Assembly (NCBI RefSeq): GCF_000189635.1
Contig: NW_002476082.1
Location: 1-64,000 of the forward strand
DNA from: Tetrahymena thermophila SB210
Taxonomy: Eukaryota; Ciliophora; Oligohymenophorea; Hymenostomatida; Tetrahymenidae
Direction of reading: 5' to 3'
Length of the DNA stretch: 64,000 nt
How positions within the stretch are numbered: position 1 is the stretch's first letter; each line of letters opens with the position of its first letter. The notes below the pieces were generated by a model that was given only the letters and a program-made list of their open reading frames with translations, ran no database searches and was not told where the DNA came from. Made by a program: the position numbers and the translations under genes. This document shows positions 62,455-64,000 of the stretch, one piece after another.

Positions 62455-63575
62455 TGTTTGTAATCTTCAAAAACTATTTAAATTATATAGGAGAACTTAA
62501 TTTATAAATATTAATGTAATTCTTAAATATTATACTAAATTATTAAAAGATTTGTTTTTGATTGATTTCCTTACTTAATTTAAATTGAGGTTATAAAAGA
62601 AAATTAAGTAAAAATTTTTAGCTTTGTCATTTTGTTTAATGTAAATATTACCTATGTCTGTCTGTCTATAATTTATGAATGTGAAAATATAAAAATTACA
62701 TTTTTTTCTTTTTAATTAAATTTAAACATGAATTTTTGTAAACACATTTTCAGCTTTAAAAAATTTTTTAATTCTTTGAATGAATGAACTGCTATCATAT
62801 TTAAAGAGTATTTTAATAATAATACATGCAATCTAACTTAAATAAATTCATTTTATATTAAAATTACAGATTTTAAGTGAGCACTTTCTTAAGAAACAGT
62901 AAAATGGTAAAAATTAAAGAAATAGTCATTTCTTTTTCAATCGGTTAAAATAAATAACTGAAAAATGAAAATCTAGTTAATTGGGTTTGTTTGTGTGAAA
63001 CTTATTTATATATTCCTTTTGAAATGAATGGATTAATTTAATTCTTCAAGAGCTTATAGATACTTTTAACTATTTTGAATTTTTTTTTCCCTTCTATTAA
63101 ATTTACAAATATTTCAAAATTTAATTAAAAATTTTTTATTTTTTTGATTTTTAAGAGTGGTAAATATTATTCATTCTAGCTAAATAAATCTAGATCAGAT
63201 ATTGCCCTAATTGCTGGAATAAGAAATAATATATTGATGAAATTTTTCTAATTTTATGAGAGTAGGTAGATATGATAAAAATTGTTTAAATAAAAATATT
63301 TTAACTCAAAAGAGTTTTTCTTGCCTATAAAGTTTAAATATAAATTTTAGAGTCTTAGCTTTATTACTCAGCTTAAGCATATAATTTTTGAAAAATGACG
63401 GAATAATTAATTATTAATTCTTTTATAATAAAATAAATACAATTAATTTCAATTAAAATATTGAGTTAAGAAATATTTATATAATTTTTAATTTTGAAAA
63501 AAATTTTATTTGAAGAAAAGTACAAAATTATCTATCCACCTTCTTTTTTTATAAAGCAGCTTTTTAAAATTAAAA
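62455..63575. other. AT-rich intergenic region
   Basis: About 1.1 kb with no gene. A short GTCT microsatellite lies at about 62656-62669. Confidence 0.55.
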
Positions 63576-64000
63576 ATGTCTAATGAATTTTGTTATTGTT
63601 TTGATTCAAAAAAAAAACATGCAACAGCAAAATAAACTACAACTAAAAAAAAAAAAAGAAATAGTTTATCTCGTTTAGAAGAATAACCCCATTACCAAGA
63701 TTCAAAATAGGTTTAAGAAAATAAATAAAATACTACATCAATAGGATCTATTGATCCAAATTAATATCTTTCAGAAATATAAAATATAAAAACTATTATT
63801 TAAGAACTTAGAAATGATGTCTAATAATTAAAAGAAGAGAAAGATAACATAGAAGAGTAAAAACATTCATAGTTTCAGAATTCACCTTTTGCTTCGAATT
63901 CAACTTACTAATATATTTTAAATCCATTAAAAAGCTAAACAGATAATATTCTTTAGCAAAAAATGTTAAAATCCAATAATATTGAATATAATAAATAGTC
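63576..64000 (+). CDS. Orphan coiled-coil protein, partial (runs off the window)
   Basis: The start and the first 141 codons are present; the rest lies beyond base 64000. Begins MSNEFCYCFDSKKKH, a short cysteine pair followed by a strongly basic stretch (TTKKKKRNSLSRLEE), then a predicted coiled coil (IIQELRNDVQQLKEEKDN) and polar Ser/Asn/Gln sequence. N-terminal cysteines plus basic residues fit a membrane-tethered peripheral protein. Third of three neighbouring plus-strand orphans with N-terminal cysteines. Confidence 0.65.

Noticed and set aside
1..64000. CRISPR arrays, insertion sequences, bacterial operons and Shine-Dalgarno sites
   Set aside because: This is ciliate macronuclear DNA; repeats present are telomeric, microsatellite, short tandem or two-copy segmental types, with no repeat-spacer array and no transposase.

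Overview
This window is the end of a macronuclear chromosome of a Tetrahymena-like ciliate. It opens with an uninterrupted array of C4A2 telomere repeats, is extremely AT-rich, and every gene uses in-frame TAA and TAG as sense codons (glutamine) with TGA as the only stop. Standard-code ORF calling therefore shatters the genes. The models below were read with the ciliate code, with short AT-rich GT..AG introns. Where two copies of a gene exist they were compared with each other, and every completed model was checked for a length divisible by three. Species is not certain; pure C4A2 repeats, the code and intron style fit Tetrahymena best.

Layout. 1-266 telomere; 267-1081 subtelomeric non-coding DNA. 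1082-10581 and 11451-20932 are two giant (about 2,890 aa) tandem paralogues coding for secreted/membrane proteins (beta-propeller-like, beta-helix-like, Cys-rich, then a multi-pass C-terminus). The duplicated unit carried along the last codons of the convergent neighbour, whose intact copy is the coiled-coil gene at 21426-24500. A TRIM-like gene (25328-27283) diverges from it. Two tandem membrane-anchored histidine acid phosphatases (27484-28962, 30142-31563) follow, then two orphan genes (32169-35388, 35851-36480).

37535-44158 is the most striking locus: an intronless 2,207-aa NACHT NTPase with a C-terminal array of about 17-18 WD40 repeats, the architecture of NLR/STAND receptors. Then come a seven-exon divergent cullin (45975-49317), a short immobilization-antigen-type surface protein (49984-50469) with a relic of a second copy, a seven-TM receptor (51321-52723), the AP-3 adaptor small (sigma) subunit with four introns (53080-53783), a small single-pass membrane protein (55477-55713), a four-TM protein (57092-58655), and three small orphan proteins in tandem, all with N-terminal cysteine clusters (59723-60733, 61831-62454, 63576 to the window end).

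How it works together. Nothing indicates operons; genes are separately spaced and face both ways. The content leans to the cell surface and signalling (surface antigen, 7TM receptor, giant membrane proteins, secreted phosphatases) and to ubiquitin/sensor machinery (cullin, TRIM-like, NACHT-WD40). The telomere-proximal half shows repeated local duplication: giant genes, phosphatases, intergenic blocks and a surface-antigen relic.
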